The notes: generated from the letters alone by a model not told the origin. A stretch of DNA of 64,000 nucleotides from an uncultured Phascolarctobacterium sp. (GCA_900541915.1 UQLS01000002.1:109404-173403), one strand, 5' to 3'. Shown: positions 14,548-23,759, counted from the first letter of the stretch. Made by a program: numbers and translations.

Positions 14548-15993
14548 ATGGCATATGAACATGGCATAACTGTCAGTGAGGTTGCTACCAGTTTAGTACC
14601 AGCAGTAAATACAGAAGCAGGATTACCCGTAGTTGTCGGCACTGCTCCGGTGCATCTGGCAACTGATCCGGCAAAAGTAAACAAGCCGGTATTATGTTAT
14701 ACCTATGCAGAAGCTGTTCAGAAAATAGGTTTTTCCTCCGATTGGGAAAACTACAGCCTTAATGAAGTGATCTATGCAGCATTTAGTTTATTTAATTGTG
14801 CGCCCATTGTATTTATCAATGTTTTGGATCCAGCACAGCACAAGGAAAATGTTGCTGACAGCGAACTTACTGTTGTAGATAAGCTGGTAAAAATCACTGA
14901 TCCTGTTATTTTAAGTAGCCTTAAAGTCAAAGCTGCTTCTGCTGGTCAGGCTTTAACCGAAGGCACTGATTATGAAGCCATCTATGATGATGATGGCGTT
15001 TTGAATATTACTATTTTACCGGAAGGACAGCTGGCCGAGGCAAGTACAATCTATGTTGATTATGATAAACTTGATCCGACTGCAGTTACCGCGGATGATA
15101 TTATCGGTGGTATCGATGCCAGCACCGGCAGCAAAGAGGGACTTGAAGCTATCAACGATGTATATCCGTTGTATGGTTTGGTTCCCGGTACAATTGCAGC
15201 TCCTGGCTGGTCCCATAATCCAGAAGTAGCGAGCGTTATGAAGGCAAAAACAATGTCTATTAACGGCTTGTTTACTGCGATCTGCCTTACCGATGTAACT
15301 ACAGATACCGTAACTAAGTATTCCGATGTTCCAAACTGGAAAAATCAAAATAATTACACCGATGTAAATCAGGTTGTATGCTGGCCAAAAGTAAGAAACG
15401 GTAATGATATTTTCTATATGTCTACGCAGCTTATCGGCGTATTAGCCAATACTGATGCTGCTAATGGTAACATTCCGTACAAATCTCCTTCTAATGAGAA
15501 TATGCAGGCTACAGGGTTGTGTCTGGAAGATGGCAGTGAAGTGATCATCGGCTTAGAAGAAGCAAATTATCTGAACGGTCAGGGTATTGTGACAGGATTA
15601 AACTTCATCGGCGGCTGGAAGCTGTGGGGCAACCGTACCGGCTGTTATCCTGCCAATACAGATCCGAAGGACAGCTTCATTGCATTGCGCCGAATGTTTA
15701 ACTGGCATCGTCAGACATTCATTTTGACATTCTGGCAGAAAGTTGATGATCCTATGATCCGCAGAAATATTGATGCCATTGTTGACAGTGAAAATATCCG
15801 TCTGAATGGTCTTGTTTCTGCAGGCGTATTGCTCGGCGGCCGTATTGAATTCCGTGAGGAAGATAATCCTACTACCAGCCTTATCGATGGTAGGATTAAA
15901 TTCCACACTTACTATACACCGCCTGTGCCGATGCGCGAAATTCAAAATGAATTGGAATTTGATACCAATGCTTTTGAAAATTTATTTAATTAA
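14548..15993 (+). CDS. Tail sheath protein (contractile tail)
   Basis: The 481-residue product begins MAYEHGITVSEVATSLVPAV, a standard sheath N-terminal handshake region, and ends with YTPPVPMREIQNELEFDTNAFENL, the conserved sheath C-terminal segment (P2 gpFI/Mu gpL type). The core contains WLKNQ-like and GFNFIGGWKLWGNRTGCYP-type stretches seen in this family. Sheath subunits contract to drive the tube through the envelope, so this phage has a myovirus tail despite its lambda-type head. GGAGGTAAATAAT precedes the start. Confidence 0.93.
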   Translation: MAYEHGITVSEVATSLVPAVNTEAGLPVVVGTAPVHLATDPAKVNKPVLCYTYAEAVQKIGFSSDWENYSLNEVIYAAFSLFNCAPIVFINVLDPAQHKENVADSELTVVDKLVKITDPVILSSLKVKAASAGQALTEGTDYEAIYDDDGVLNITILPEGQLAEASTIYVDYDKLDPTAVTADDIIGGIDASTGSKEGLEAINDVYPLYGLVPGTIAAPGWSHNPEVASVMKAKTMSINGLFTAICLTDVTTDTVTKYSDVPNWKNQNNYTDVNQVVCWPKVRNGNDIFYMSTQLIGVLANTDAANGNIPYKSPSNENMQATGLCLEDGSEVIIGLEEANYLNGQGIVTGLNFIGGWKLWGNRTGCYPANTDPKDSFIALRRMFNWHRQTFILTFWQKVDDPMIRRNIDAIVDSENIRLNGLVSAGVLLGGRIEFREEDNPTTSLIDGRIKFHTYYTPPVPMREIQNELEFDTNAFENLFN

Positions 15994-16009
15994 GTAGGAG
16001 GATATCAGA

Positions 16010-16549
16010 ATGAGTACTTTAGGTATTATTCCTGAAACACTTACCGATTTTGAAGTATACCAAAATAACAACAATAACGGCCGTTTGTTAGGTATTGTTG
16101 ATGTTACTTTGCCGAACTTACAGGCCATGACTAACACGGTCAAAGGAACTGGTATTGCTGGTGAGATTGATGCGCCTGTTGTTGGTCATTTTGGTTCTAT
16201 TACTATGACTTTGACATGGCAAGCAATTGTTGAAAGTCTTATTGATCTGGTAACACCTAACGGCCTTACTCTTGATCTGCGTGGTAACCTGCAAAACTGG
16301 GATAAAACTCAGGCAATTGCAACACAGAAAGCTGTGAAAATCGTTGTTCAGGGTCGTTCAAAAAATCTTGACTTAGGTAAACTTGAAGCTGCTACAGCAA
16401 TGGGGACCAGTCTTGAAATTGAGGTTACTTATATCAAAATTTCTTTAGACGGCAAGGAAGTTATCGAAGTTGATAAATTCAATAATAAATATGTTTTGAA
16501 TGGTACTGATTATGCAGCCGATATTCGTAAAAATCTTGGCTTAGAATAA
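16010..16549 (+). CDS. Major tail tube protein, P2 gpFII-like
   Basis: The 179-residue protein, with TAGGAGGA upstream, follows the sheath gene as in P2 and Mu. It includes PETLTDFEVYQNN at the N-terminus, VTLPNLQAMTNTVKGTGIAGEIDAP and a beta-rich C-terminus ending near VLNGTDYAADIRKNLGLE, matching phage major tail tube proteins. It forms the inner tube around the tape measure. Frame and length are normal. Confidence 0.92.
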   Translation: MSTLGIIPETLTDFEVYQNNNNNGRLLGIVDVTLPNLQAMTNTVKGTGIAGEIDAPVVGHFGSITMTLTWQAIVESLIDLVTPNGLTLDLRGNLQNWDKTQAIATQKAVKIVVQGRSKNLDLGKLEAATAMGTSLEIEVTYIKISLDGKEVIEVDKFNNKYVLNGTDYAADIRKNLGLE

Positions 16550-16560
16550 GGTGTGATAAA

Positions 16561-16869
16561 ATGTACAAATATAAATTTAAAAAACAAGTTACAATCGGCG
16601 ATCAAAGTATTGCTGAACTCATCTTTGATTTTGACAAACTTACCGGTAATGATCTTCTTTATGCGGAAAGAATTGCCCGGCTTAAAAATACGGCTGTAAT
16701 TGATGTAACAAACAGTCTGGATTTTATTTATATCATTGCTGCTAAAGCTTGTGGCGTAGGTGATAGCTTTATGTTAGATCTGCCAGCAGCTGATGCTGTA
16801 AAAATCATTGCTTTAACGTCAAAGTTCTTAAACGGCTTGCCAGTACCCGACAACATCAACAAGAAGTAA
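16561..16869 (+). CDS. Tail assembly chaperone, gpE-like (frameshift upstream product)
   Basis: The 102-residue protein starts YKYKFKKQVTIGDQSIAEL and has the alpha/beta composition of P2-gpE-type chaperones. It lies between tube and tape-measure genes, the standard site. The -1 frame is open from this gene through 17015, so a fraction of ribosomes may shift near codons 90-91 (CTTAAAC at 16827-16833) to make a longer E-E' product of about 151 residues. Both forms would bind and protect the tape measure during tail assembly. Confidence 0.8.
   Translation: MYKYKFKKQVTIGDQSIAELIFDFDKLTGNDLLYAERIARLKNTAVIDVTNSLDFIYIIAAKACGVGDSFMLDLPAADAVKIIALTSKFLNGLPVPDNINKK
16827..16833 (+). promoter_or_regulatory. 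Candidate -1 slippery heptamer CTTAAAC
   Basis: In the gpE frame the codons are TTA AAC; slipping back one base gives CTT AAA. The heptamer differs from the canonical TTTAAAC at one position. It lies 12-13 codons before the gpE stop and in a stretch where both frames are open. An A-rich alternative (GTA AAA ATC) lies further upstream. Confidence 0.45.
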
Positions 16870-17015
16870 GCTTCCAGAAACTTATAATCAATAGTGCTAT
16901 TTTCATGACACAGGAAACCCATACGCCTGTGTCATTTTTTCTTGATATGACTATTGATGAGTTTTTAATGTGGTATCAAATTTGTATTGAAAGGAGAAAA
17001 GCAAGTGGCAGGTAA
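16833..17015 (+). CDS. gpE' extension in the -1 frame (frameshift product)
   Basis: The -1 frame relative to gpE stays open past the gpE stop at 16867-16869 and ends at TAA 17013-17015, overlapping the tape-measure start by 11 bases. Its last part, SFFLDMTIDEFLMWYQICIERR, is the helix typical of P2 gpE' (a hydrophobic-acidic LSELM-W-like segment). A separate start at ATG 16905 would give only 36 residues and lacks a good ribosome-binding site, so production by -1 slippage is favoured. Geometry matches known E/E' and lambda G/GT systems. Confidence 0.7.
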   Translation, partial: RLASTRQHQQEVSFQKLIINSAIFMTQETHTPVSFFLDMTIDEFLMWYQICIERRKASGR

Positions 17016-19329
17016 AGAATTTGAGTATTCATTTAACATCAATGGTATTATCGGCAGCGGCTTGTTATCATCTTTTCAGCAGACAAGAGCAGAAATGCAA
17101 TTGTCTGAAAAACGCATTAATATGTTGCAAGGCAAACTGGATGAACTTGATAAAGGTTATACAGATAATAGCGCCGCAGTTGCTGAATATAACCAAAAAA
17201 ATCAGCAATTACAAAGCAAAATTGCCGATAATATTGCATTACAGGAAGATCTGCAGCGTTCTATTGATGAATCTAAAAGCAGAATTACATCTTACAAAAA
17301 CAGCCTTAACGCATTGAAAGATGCCTATCAAAGCGGAAACATCGAAGTAAATGACTATAAAAATCAGCAGAAAAGTTTAACTGCGGCCATTAATCAGGAA
17401 AGGTCTGCGCAGGCAGGCTTAAAAAATTACCTGGCAGCGGCAAAAAATGAAACTAAAAGCTTAAAAGCTGAATCTGCTGATCTGAAAAAAGAGTATACAA
17501 CTTCAATTTCTGCCGTTAGAAAGTATGAAAACCAGCACCAGTCATTGACTGAAGCATTAGAAGCCGAAAAAGCTGCTTATGAAGGCTTAGCTGAATCCAG
17601 TACATTAGCTGGCACTGCAAGCGGCATGATGAAAAGCAAGCTGTCTGGAATGCTTTCAGCAGGTGCAGGTATCGGCTTTTTAGGTGTGGCAGCGGCAAAA
17701 GTAGGCAGCAGTCTTGACATGCTGCAGCAGGCTTTAGGCAATTTACAGACTGCAACCGGAGCAAGTGATGAAGAGCTGCAGAAATTCCAGCAGACATTGC
17801 TAAATGTATACGCTTCAGGAGCTGGCCAAGATTATGAAGATATTGCTTCTTCAATGAAACTGATATACCAGCAGACCAAACTGACAGGGCAGGAATTAGA
17901 GAACGCATCTAAAGGTGCATTGCTCATCCGTGATGCATTCGATATTGATGTAAATGAGTCTGTAAGAGCTGCCAGCAGCTTGATGAAAAATTTCGGTATC
18001 AACGCAGAGCAGGCATATAACCTTATCGCTGTAGGCGCTCAAAACGGAGCTAATAAAAACGGTGATTTAGCCGATACACTTAATGAATATGCTGTGCAGT
18101 TTAATCAGCTTGGATTTACTGCTGAACAATTTACAGAAATTTTGATTAATGGAGCTGATCAGGGTGCTTTTAGTGTTGATAAAGTCGGTGATGCGATCAA
18201 AGAGTTTAACATCAGAGTAAAAGACGGTAGCAAAACAACAGCGGAAGGCTTCAGTGCTATTGGCTTAAATGCTGATCTTATGGCAAGTAAATTTGCTGCA
18301 GGTGGTGTTTCTGCTCAAAAAGCATTTAATGAAACGATCGCTGCATTAAGTAAGATGGAAGATCCTGTAGCAAGGAATATTGCAGGTGTAAACTTATTCG
18401 GTACTATGTGGGAAGATTTAGGCGAAAAAGGTGTATTAGCACTGGCAAAGCTAAATAACTCCGTAGACATGAATAACCAGGTTATCAACCAGATGCAGAT
18501 TGATAAAATAACATCCTTTGGGCAGGCTCTTGATTTTATTGGCAGGCAAGCAGAAGTAAGTATTGTTGGTCCGCTTGGCCAGAAAACATTGCCGATCATG
18601 AAAGACTTAGCTGCCTGGATGGTCAATAATTCCGACACTATCCAAACTGTAGCAGTACCGGCTTTGTTAGGCTTAGGAGCGGCAGCAACAGCTTTGGCAG
18701 TGGGGGCATTGGTGCCGCTTATTGCAACAATAGGCTGGATTCCGCTGGCCATTGGTGGAGTTACAGCTGCAGGTATAGCTTTATATAATAACTGGGAAAA
18801 TTTGAAAAATTATGCTTCTGAAGCTTGGGGAAGCGCAGCAAACACTGTTGATGAGTTTGGTGATCAGATTGAAACTAAAATTGATGACATTACCGGCTGG
18901 ATCACAACCAAATGGAATAATGTCAAAAGCTTTTTAAGCAATCCGATCACAGCCACTATTAATTATGTAAAAGGTAGCAGCGGCAGTGTTGAAGTAGCTG
19001 AAAATGCTGCAGGCGGTATTTATGGTAAAGGTGCGTTTTTAACTACTTTTGCAGAAAATTCCGGTGAAAGTGCTATACCACATACACCAACTGCAAGAAA
19101 CATCGGCTTACTGGCTGAAACCAATAAAATTATGGGTAATCCATTAGGCATTGGTAGCAGCAGTATTCAAATAAATGCTCCGTTTTCACCGCAAATTACT
19201 GTTACAGGAACTCCAGATAATGATAAACTGCTGCAAGTATTACAGACTGCCAAAGATGAATTCATTGCCGATCTGCAGCGGATCTTAGCTGATTATGAAA
19301 ATCAGCAGCGTAGGTTATCATTTCAATAA
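17005..19329 (+). CDS. Tail tape measure protein
   Basis: GTG 17005 has AAGGAG 8 nt upstream, so the TTG start at 16987 is rejected. The 774-residue protein has ~190 residues of N-terminal coiled coil (KRINMLQGKLDEL and SAVAEYNQKNQQLQ repeats), a TP901-type core with GASDEELQKFQQ, hydrophobic segments around 550-600 (VPALLGLGAAATALAVGAL) and a glycine/serine-rich end. Tape measures set tail length and pass into the host envelope. The short length predicts a relatively short tail, which is inference. Confidence 0.92.
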   Translation: MAGKEFEYSFNINGIIGSGLLSSFQQTRAEMQLSEKRINMLQGKLDELDKGYTDNSAAVAEYNQKNQQLQSKIADNIALQEDLQRSIDESKSRITSYKNSLNALKDAYQSGNIEVNDYKNQQKSLTAAINQERSAQAGLKNYLAAAKNETKSLKAESADLKKEYTTSISAVRKYENQHQSLTEALEAEKAAYEGLAESSTLAGTASGMMKSKLSGMLSAGAGIGFLGVAAAKVGSSLDMLQQALGNLQTATGASDEELQKFQQTLLNVYASGAGQDYEDIASSMKLIYQQTKLTGQELENASKGALLIRDAFDIDVNESVRAASSLMKNFGINAEQAYNLIAVGAQNGANKNGDLADTLNEYAVQFNQLGFTAEQFTEILINGADQGAFSVDKVGDAIKEFNIRVKDGSKTTAEGFSAIGLNADLMASKFAAGGVSAQKAFNETIAALSKMEDPVARNIAGVNLFGTMWEDLGEKGVLALAKLNNSVDMNNQVINQMQIDKITSFGQALDFIGRQAEVSIVGPLGQKTLPIMKDLAAWMVNNSDTIQTVAVPALLGLGAAATALAVGALVPLIATIGWIPLAIGGVTAAGIALYNNWENLKNYASEAWGSAANTVDEFGDQIETKIDDITGWITTKWNNVKSFLSNPITATINYVKGSSGSVEVAENAAGGIYGKGAFLTTFAENSGESAIPHTPTARNIGLLAETNKIMGNPLGIGSSSIQINAPFSPQITVTGTPDNDKLLQVLQTAKDEFIADLQRILADYENQQRRLSFQ

Positions 19330-19352
19330 AATTAAGAAAGGAAGGTGGAGAA

Positions 19353-19553
19353 ATGCAAACATATTCGACTGTTCAGGGTGACATGTGGGACAGTATTGCT
19401 TATAAGCTGTTTGGTACAGAATATGCAATAAACGCTCTGATCAATGCTAATCAGCAGTATAAAGATATTGTTATTTTCCCTGCAGGAATAACATTAAATA
19501 TTCCGGTATATGAAGCTCCGGTTACTAACAATCTGCCGCCATGGGAAAGGTAA
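19353..19553 (+). CDS. Tail protein X, LysM-like
   Basis: A 66-residue protein preceded by AAGGAAGGTGGAG. The sequence GDMWDSIAYKLFGTEYAINALINAN followed by IFPAGITLNIPVY is the LysM-like fold of P2 gpX, which acts in baseplate and tail completion. The stop overlaps the next gene start (TAATG). Confidence 0.9.
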   Translation: MQTYSTVQGDMWDSIAYKLFGTEYAINALINANQQYKDIVIFPAGITLNIPVYEAPVTNNLPPWER

Positions 19554-20596
19554 TGAAAGCAAGAAGAGTTAATGTTGAAGTATTTTACAATAACAAAAAT
19601 ATTTCAGCTGCATTATCAGAATATCTGCTTAGTGTGAGTTATACAGATAACATGTCAAATAAAGCTGATGATCTGCAGCTTACTCTGGAAGATAGGCAGC
19701 ATTTATGGCAGTCAGCCTGGTTTCCATCAAAAGGTGCTAAATTGAATGTAAAAATAATTGCTGAAAACTGGCAGGGAAGTTCTGTTAAAGATTTAGGAAT
19801 TTTTGAAATTGACGAAATTGAATCTGCATCTCCACCTTCCACGGTCAATATTAAGGCCGTTTCTGTACCATATGATAATGATCTGAGGGAAGTAGAAAAA
19901 AGCCGCAGCTGGGAAAAAGCTGAACTTAAAACAATATCTAATGATATTGCCAGGTCTGCTGCTTTAGAGTTATTTTTTGATACTGAAGAAAATCCTGTGA
20001 TCAACCGCATTGAACAGACTGAGGAATCAGATCTGAAGTTTATGATGCGGTTATGTAATTCTTATGGGCTGGCCATTAAAGTGCAGAATAATAAATTAGT
20101 GATTTTTGACGAAGCAAAGTTTGAAAGTGCTGATGCATTATTTACTGTACTACCACAGCATTACGAAGTATTACAGCCGATCACAGGAATGCAGTATATC
20201 CCTGTATTGGGAAGTTATCGGTTTAGAACTAAATTAAGAGATATATATTCAGCCGCTCATCTGAAATATACTGACAGTAAAACCAACAATACTATTGAGT
20301 ATACATTTAAGATCCCGGACAAAACGGAACTTAAAACTCTGGAATTAAATGAACAGGTTTCCAGCATAGCAGAAGCAATCCGCTTTACTAAAAAAGCACT
20401 GCGCAACAAGAACCGTGAAGAAACAACCGGCAGTTTTACAGCTGCAGGTAATTTAGATTTCTACGCCGGTATGACTATTAATGTATTGGGGTATGGCCAA
20501 TTTGATGGCAAATACATTATTACAAGTATTAATCATCAGATCGGCAGTGGTTATAAGATGAGCTGTAACATCAGGAGATGTTTGAATGGATATTAA
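19553..20596 (+). CDS. Baseplate hub protein, gpD (late control D) family
   Basis: ATG 19553 with GGAAAGG upstream is preferred to 19541. The 347-residue product shows the D-family layout: VEVFYNNKNISAALSEYLLSVSY, then DLGIFEIDEIESASPPSTVNIKAVS, and at the C-terminus ETTGSFTAAGNLDFYAGMTINVLGYGQFDGKYIITSINHQIG. These proteins form the T4 gp27-like hub at the tail tip. Order X-D-V as in P2. Overlaps the next gene by 11 bases. Confidence 0.9.
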   Translation: MKARRVNVEVFYNNKNISAALSEYLLSVSYTDNMSNKADDLQLTLEDRQHLWQSAWFPSKGAKLNVKIIAENWQGSSVKDLGIFEIDEIESASPPSTVNIKAVSVPYDNDLREVEKSRSWEKAELKTISNDIARSAALELFFDTEENPVINRIEQTEESDLKFMMRLCNSYGLAIKVQNNKLVIFDEAKFESADALFTVLPQHYEVLQPITGMQYIPVLGSYRFRTKLRDIYSAAHLKYTDSKTNNTIEYTFKIPDKTELKTLELNEQVSSIAEAIRFTKKALRNKNREETTGSFTAAGNLDFYAGMTINVLGYGQFDGKYIITSINHQIGSGYKMSCNIRRCLNGY

Positions 20597-20996
20597 TGTA
20601 AATGTTATTAAAAATATAATCAGAATAGGTAAAGTAAGTAGTATAAATGCAAAAAATGCTACTGTTAAAGTAGCATACATGGATAAGGATAATATGGTAT
20701 CAGATGATCTGCAGCTGGTGATGTTATCAGCTAAAGATGTAAAAAGCTATAAAATGCCAAGTATCGGAAGTGTTGTACTTTGTATTTTCCTTCCTAATCC
20801 AAGCGGCAACGGACTTGCACAGGGCTATGTGATTGGAGAAGTATATACGGAAGTTGATAAGCCGGTACAGAATTCAGCAGCTGTTACAGCAATTAATTTT
20901 CCAGATGGCAGTTTCATTAAGTATGAAAATGGCATCATTGAAATAAATGCAGCATCTGCTATAAAAATAACGGCTCCCAGAGTCGATATAAATTAG
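20586..20996 (+). CDS. Baseplate spike protein, gpV-like
   Basis: The 136-residue protein starts within the hub gene. An N-terminal OB-fold region (IIRIGKVSSINAKNATVKVAY and PSIGSVVLCIFLPN) is followed by repetitive beta-strand sequence (GSFIKYENGIIEINAASAIKITAP), the triple-stranded beta-helix needle typical of gpV/gp45 spikes. It is shorter than P2 gpV; the missing tip is supplied by the separate PAAR protein encoded next. Confidence 0.88.
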   Translation: MDINVNVIKNIIRIGKVSSINAKNATVKVAYMDKDNMVSDDLQLVMLSAKDVKSYKMPSIGSVVLCIFLPNPSGNGLAQGYVIGEVYTEVDKPVQNSAAVTAINFPDGSFIKYENGIIEINAASAIKITAPRVDIN

Positions 20997-21004
20997 GTGA
21001 TACG

Positions 21005-21295
21005 ATGCCAAATGCTACAAGATTAGGAGATAAAGATACCGGGCATGATGCCTGCGGTTCTACTGCTTTAATCTCAGCCAGTAATGATGTATTTATCAAT
21101 GGTAAAGGCGCTGGCCGCGTAGGCGACAGCTATTCACCGCATGGATGCATTGTACATCCATCACACAGTGGTGTAATTGCCGCCGGTAGTGGCAGTGTAT
21201 TTATTAATGGAAAAGCAGCTGGCCGTGTAGGTGATCCTGTAAGCTGTGGTGGCAGTGTTGCTGAAGGTAGTGACAATGTATTTATAGGAGGCTGA
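21005..21295 (+). CDS. PAAR-domain spike tip protein
   Basis: The 96-residue protein contains repeated PAAR-type units: NATRLGDKDTGHDAC, VFINGKGAGRVGDSYSPHGCIVHPSHSG and VFINGKAAGRVGDPVSCGGSVAEGSDNVFI. His and Cys residues can bind the single metal that sharpens the cone. PAAR tips cap the gpV spike and pierce the target envelope. It has a complete frame with no toxin extension. Confidence 0.92.
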   Translation: MPNATRLGDKDTGHDACGSTALISASNDVFINGKGAGRVGDSYSPHGCIVHPSHSGVIAAGSGSVFINGKAAGRVGDPVSCGGSVAEGSDNVFIGG

Positions 21296-21296
21296 G

Positions 21297-21707
21297 ATGG
21301 CTTATGTAGGTAGTATAAATGGAATTCCGTTTATTGTTTCTTCAAAATATTTACGGACATTTAGCGATTATAATCGGAACATTAAAAGTAAATGGGGTAC
21401 GCATGATATTATCGGCCAAAAACCTAAACTGGAATTTTTAGGCAGTGATCTGGAAAACATAAGTTTTAAAATGCTGCTCAGAAAAGATTTAGGAATAAGC
21501 CCGGAAGAAGAAATAGAAACGTTAAAGAAGTGGTGTGATGAGGGAGAATATTTTCCGATCATCATCAATCAAAAACCAATTAATGATAACTATTGGGTAA
21601 TTACATCAATTTCTGAAACTGTTTTACATACTGAAGCAGACGGTGAAATTATCGCTGCAGAAGTAAGTTTATCTTTGACTGAATATGTAAAAGAGAAGGA
21701 GGTATGA
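21297..21707 (+). CDS. Tail protein, P2 gpU family
   Basis: The 136-residue protein is preceded by ATAGGAGG. It carries INGIPFIVSSKYLRTFSDYNRN, KWGTHDIIGQKPKLEFLGSDLENISFKMLLRKDLG and WVITSISETVLHTEADGEIIAAEVSLSLTEY, a clear P2 gpU-type pattern. In P2, U is needed for tail completion. Here it lies between the spike and baseplate genes rather than before X, a common rearrangement in Bacillota myoprophages. Confidence 0.85.
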   Translation: MAYVGSINGIPFIVSSKYLRTFSDYNRNIKSKWGTHDIIGQKPKLEFLGSDLENISFKMLLRKDLGISPEEEIETLKKWCDEGEYFPIIINQKPINDNYWVITSISETVLHTEADGEIIAAEVSLSLTEYVKEKEV

Positions 21708-21708
21708 A

Positions 21709-22029
21709 ATGGAAGTTTTGATATCAAATGATAATTTAAAACAAATAAATTTTGCGCCTGCTACAGAAATTGAGGAAATTATTCAAAATGTAAAAACTAT
21801 TTTATCAACAACAAAGTTTTCAGTACCGTTGATGCGTGATTTTGGTATTGATGCCAGCTTTATAGATATGCCTGTAAATGCTGTAAAAGCCAAAATAACC
21901 AATGAAGTGTTTATGGCCATAAAAGAAAATGAGCCACGAGCAGCGGTTAAAGAAATTATTTTTAGCAATGGTATTGATGGCGTTGTTGAATTGAAAGTGA
22001 GGGTGAATATAAGTGCGGCCGCTCAATAA
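21709..22029 (+). CDS. Baseplate wedge protein, gpW/T4 gp25-like
   Basis: A 106-residue protein with GGAGGTATGAA upstream. The central VKTILSTTKFSVPLMRDFGIDASFIDMP is the gp25/lysozyme-like baseplate signature, followed by EVFMAIKENEPRAAVKEIIF. gp25-like proteins link sheath initiation to the baseplate wedges. Overlaps the J gene by 17 bases. Confidence 0.9.
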   Translation: MEVLISNDNLKQINFAPATEIEEIIQNVKTILSTTKFSVPLMRDFGIDASFIDMPVNAVKAKITNEVFMAIKENEPRAAVKEIIFSNGIDGVVELKVRVNISAAAQ

Positions 22030-23140
22030 TTTACCTGAAATTATTTTTGTAAGCAGTGATGCGACAGAAATACAAAAAACTATCTTTGATTTATATACAA
22101 GTCTGACTGGTAGAACCTTAGCACAAGGTGATCCGGTTAGGCTTTTTTTAATGTGTATTACACACATAGTAGTTTTATTGATGAATAACATTAATGAAAC
22201 CGGTAAACAGAATTTGCTGCGATATGCAGTAGGTAATAATCTTGATCACTTAGGTGCTTTAGTCGGTACCGACAGATTAGCTGCATCGGCAGCTAAAACA
22301 ACAATGGTAATTACCTTGTCTGCTCAGCAGAATTCAGCAGTTATCATACCGGCTGGTACTCGAATTGCCGTAAATGGTAATACAGATATTTATTTTGCAA
22401 TTGATGAGCTTCAAATTATTCAGCCGGGAGAAACTAATATCGAAGCTGCTGCAACTTGCCTGCAGACGGGTATAATCGGTAACGATTTCAGCGAAAATCA
22501 GATTAATGTTATTGTTGATCCAGTTCCTTTTGTGGCCAGCATTACCAATAAAACTGTTTCTGCTGGTGGCGCAGATGTTGAAAATGATGACAGTTACCGG
22601 GAAGCTATTCACCAGGCACCAGAGAGTTTTAGCGTGGCTGGGCCTGATGGAGCATATCAATATTTTGCTAAAAGAGCATCGGCATTAATCAGTGATGTTG
22701 CTGTATTCTCGCCGGAACCTGGTACGGTTCAAATCACACCTTTAGAAACAGGAGGTAAAATTCCTGAATCAGAATTGCTGGATATTGTTGAAGAAGCCGT
22801 GAATGACAGAAAGGTACGGCCGCTGACAGATAAAGTTAATGTTATTGCACCTACAGCAGTACCATATAACATCGATGTTACTTATTACATTTCTAAAGAT
22901 GATAACAGCCAGGCTAATGTTATTCAGGAAAATGTTAATAAGGCAGTGGAAGAATTCAAAGAATGGCAAAAAGAAAAATTAGGCAGAGATATTAATCCGT
23001 CTGAACTTATCGCCAGAATGGTTGGAGCAGGAGCTAAGCGAGTTATTGTTGCTGAACCAGAATATACAGTTTTAGAAATTACTCAGATTGCTCAGGAATC
23101 TGCAGTAGATGTAAAGCTTGGAGGCATCGAAAATGAGTAA
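22013..23140 (+). CDS. Baseplate J-like protein
   Basis: GTG 22013 follows GAGGGTGAATATAA. The 375-residue protein has the J-family parts: LLRYAVGNNLDHLGALVGTDRL, VIIPAGTRIAVNGNTDIYFAIDE, and TNKTVSAGGADVENDDSYREAIHQAPESFSVAGPDGAYQYFAKRA. It forms the baseplate wedge with W and I. It overlaps the I gene by 8 bases. Confidence 0.92.
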   Translation: MRPLNNLPEIIFVSSDATEIQKTIFDLYTSLTGRTLAQGDPVRLFLMCITHIVVLLMNNINETGKQNLLRYAVGNNLDHLGALVGTDRLAASAAKTTMVITLSAQQNSAVIIPAGTRIAVNGNTDIYFAIDELQIIQPGETNIEAAATCLQTGIIGNDFSENQINVIVDPVPFVASITNKTVSAGGADVENDDSYREAIHQAPESFSVAGPDGAYQYFAKRASALISDVAVFSPEPGTVQITPLETGGKIPESELLDIVEEAVNDRKVRPLTDKVNVIAPTAVPYNIDVTYYISKDDNSQANVIQENVNKAVEEFKEWQKEKLGRDINPSELIARMVGAGAKRVIVAEPEYTVLEITQIAQESAVDVKLGGIENE

Positions 23141-23759
23141 TTTTTTAGACACAGTACCCAATAGCATTAATCATGACGAAAATATACAGGCTTTTTCGGA
23201 AATAATGAATCAGGTAACTGTAACAAGCGGCAATCTAATCAAAATGATCTTATTGCTGCCAAATTTAGAATACCTACCAGATGATTTATTAGATGAGCTG
23301 GCATGGCAGTGGCATGTTGATGCTTATTTAGATACTTACAGCAGAAGTAAAAAAATCAAGCTGATCAGAAATTCAATTTCAGATCATAAAATAAGAGGCA
23401 CTCCGGCAGCGGTTGAAAAGGTCATAAGTGCTGTATTTCAATCCGGTAAAGTTGTCGAATGGTTTGAGTATGGCGGCGAACCTTACCATTTTAGAATACG
23501 GCTTATCACGGAACCAGTACCGGATATAGAAGTGATTGAAAATCTAAATGATACAGTCCAGGTTACAAAAAATACTCGTAGCTGGTTGGATGATGTTAGC
23601 TTCTATAGGGAAGTATACGGCAGCCTTGTTTTAGGGTTAGTCATATCACAGCATAAAACAGTGGAAATATATCCTGCAAAATTCAAGGCATATGATATCA
23701 GCGGCAAACAGTTTATTGGCCTTGGAAAATACTATCACAGAAAGGTGGAAATTAAATAA
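23133..23759 (+). CDS. Tail protein I (baseplate)
   Basis: ATG 23133 is preceded by TTGGAGGC; TTG 23118 is rejected. The 208-residue product shows typical P2 gpI parts: LLDELAWQWHVDAYLDTYSRSKKIKLIRNSISDHKIRGTPAAVEKVI then a C-terminal beta region. It completes the W-J-I baseplate set. The stop overlaps the fibre gene start (TAATGG). Confidence 0.9.
   Translation: MSNFLDTVPNSINHDENIQAFSEIMNQVTVTSGNLIKMILLLPNLEYLPDDLLDELAWQWHVDAYLDTYSRSKKIKLIRNSISDHKIRGTPAAVEKVISAVFQSGKVVEWFEYGGEPYHFRIRLITEPVPDIEVIENLNDTVQVTKNTRSWLDDVSFYREVYGSLVLGLVISQHKTVEIYPAKFKAYDISGKQFIGLGKYYHRKVEIK

Noticed and set aside
16905..17015. Independent 36-codon gene before the tape measure
   Set aside because: Weak start signal and a frame continuous with gpE in -1 favour a frameshift extension instead.
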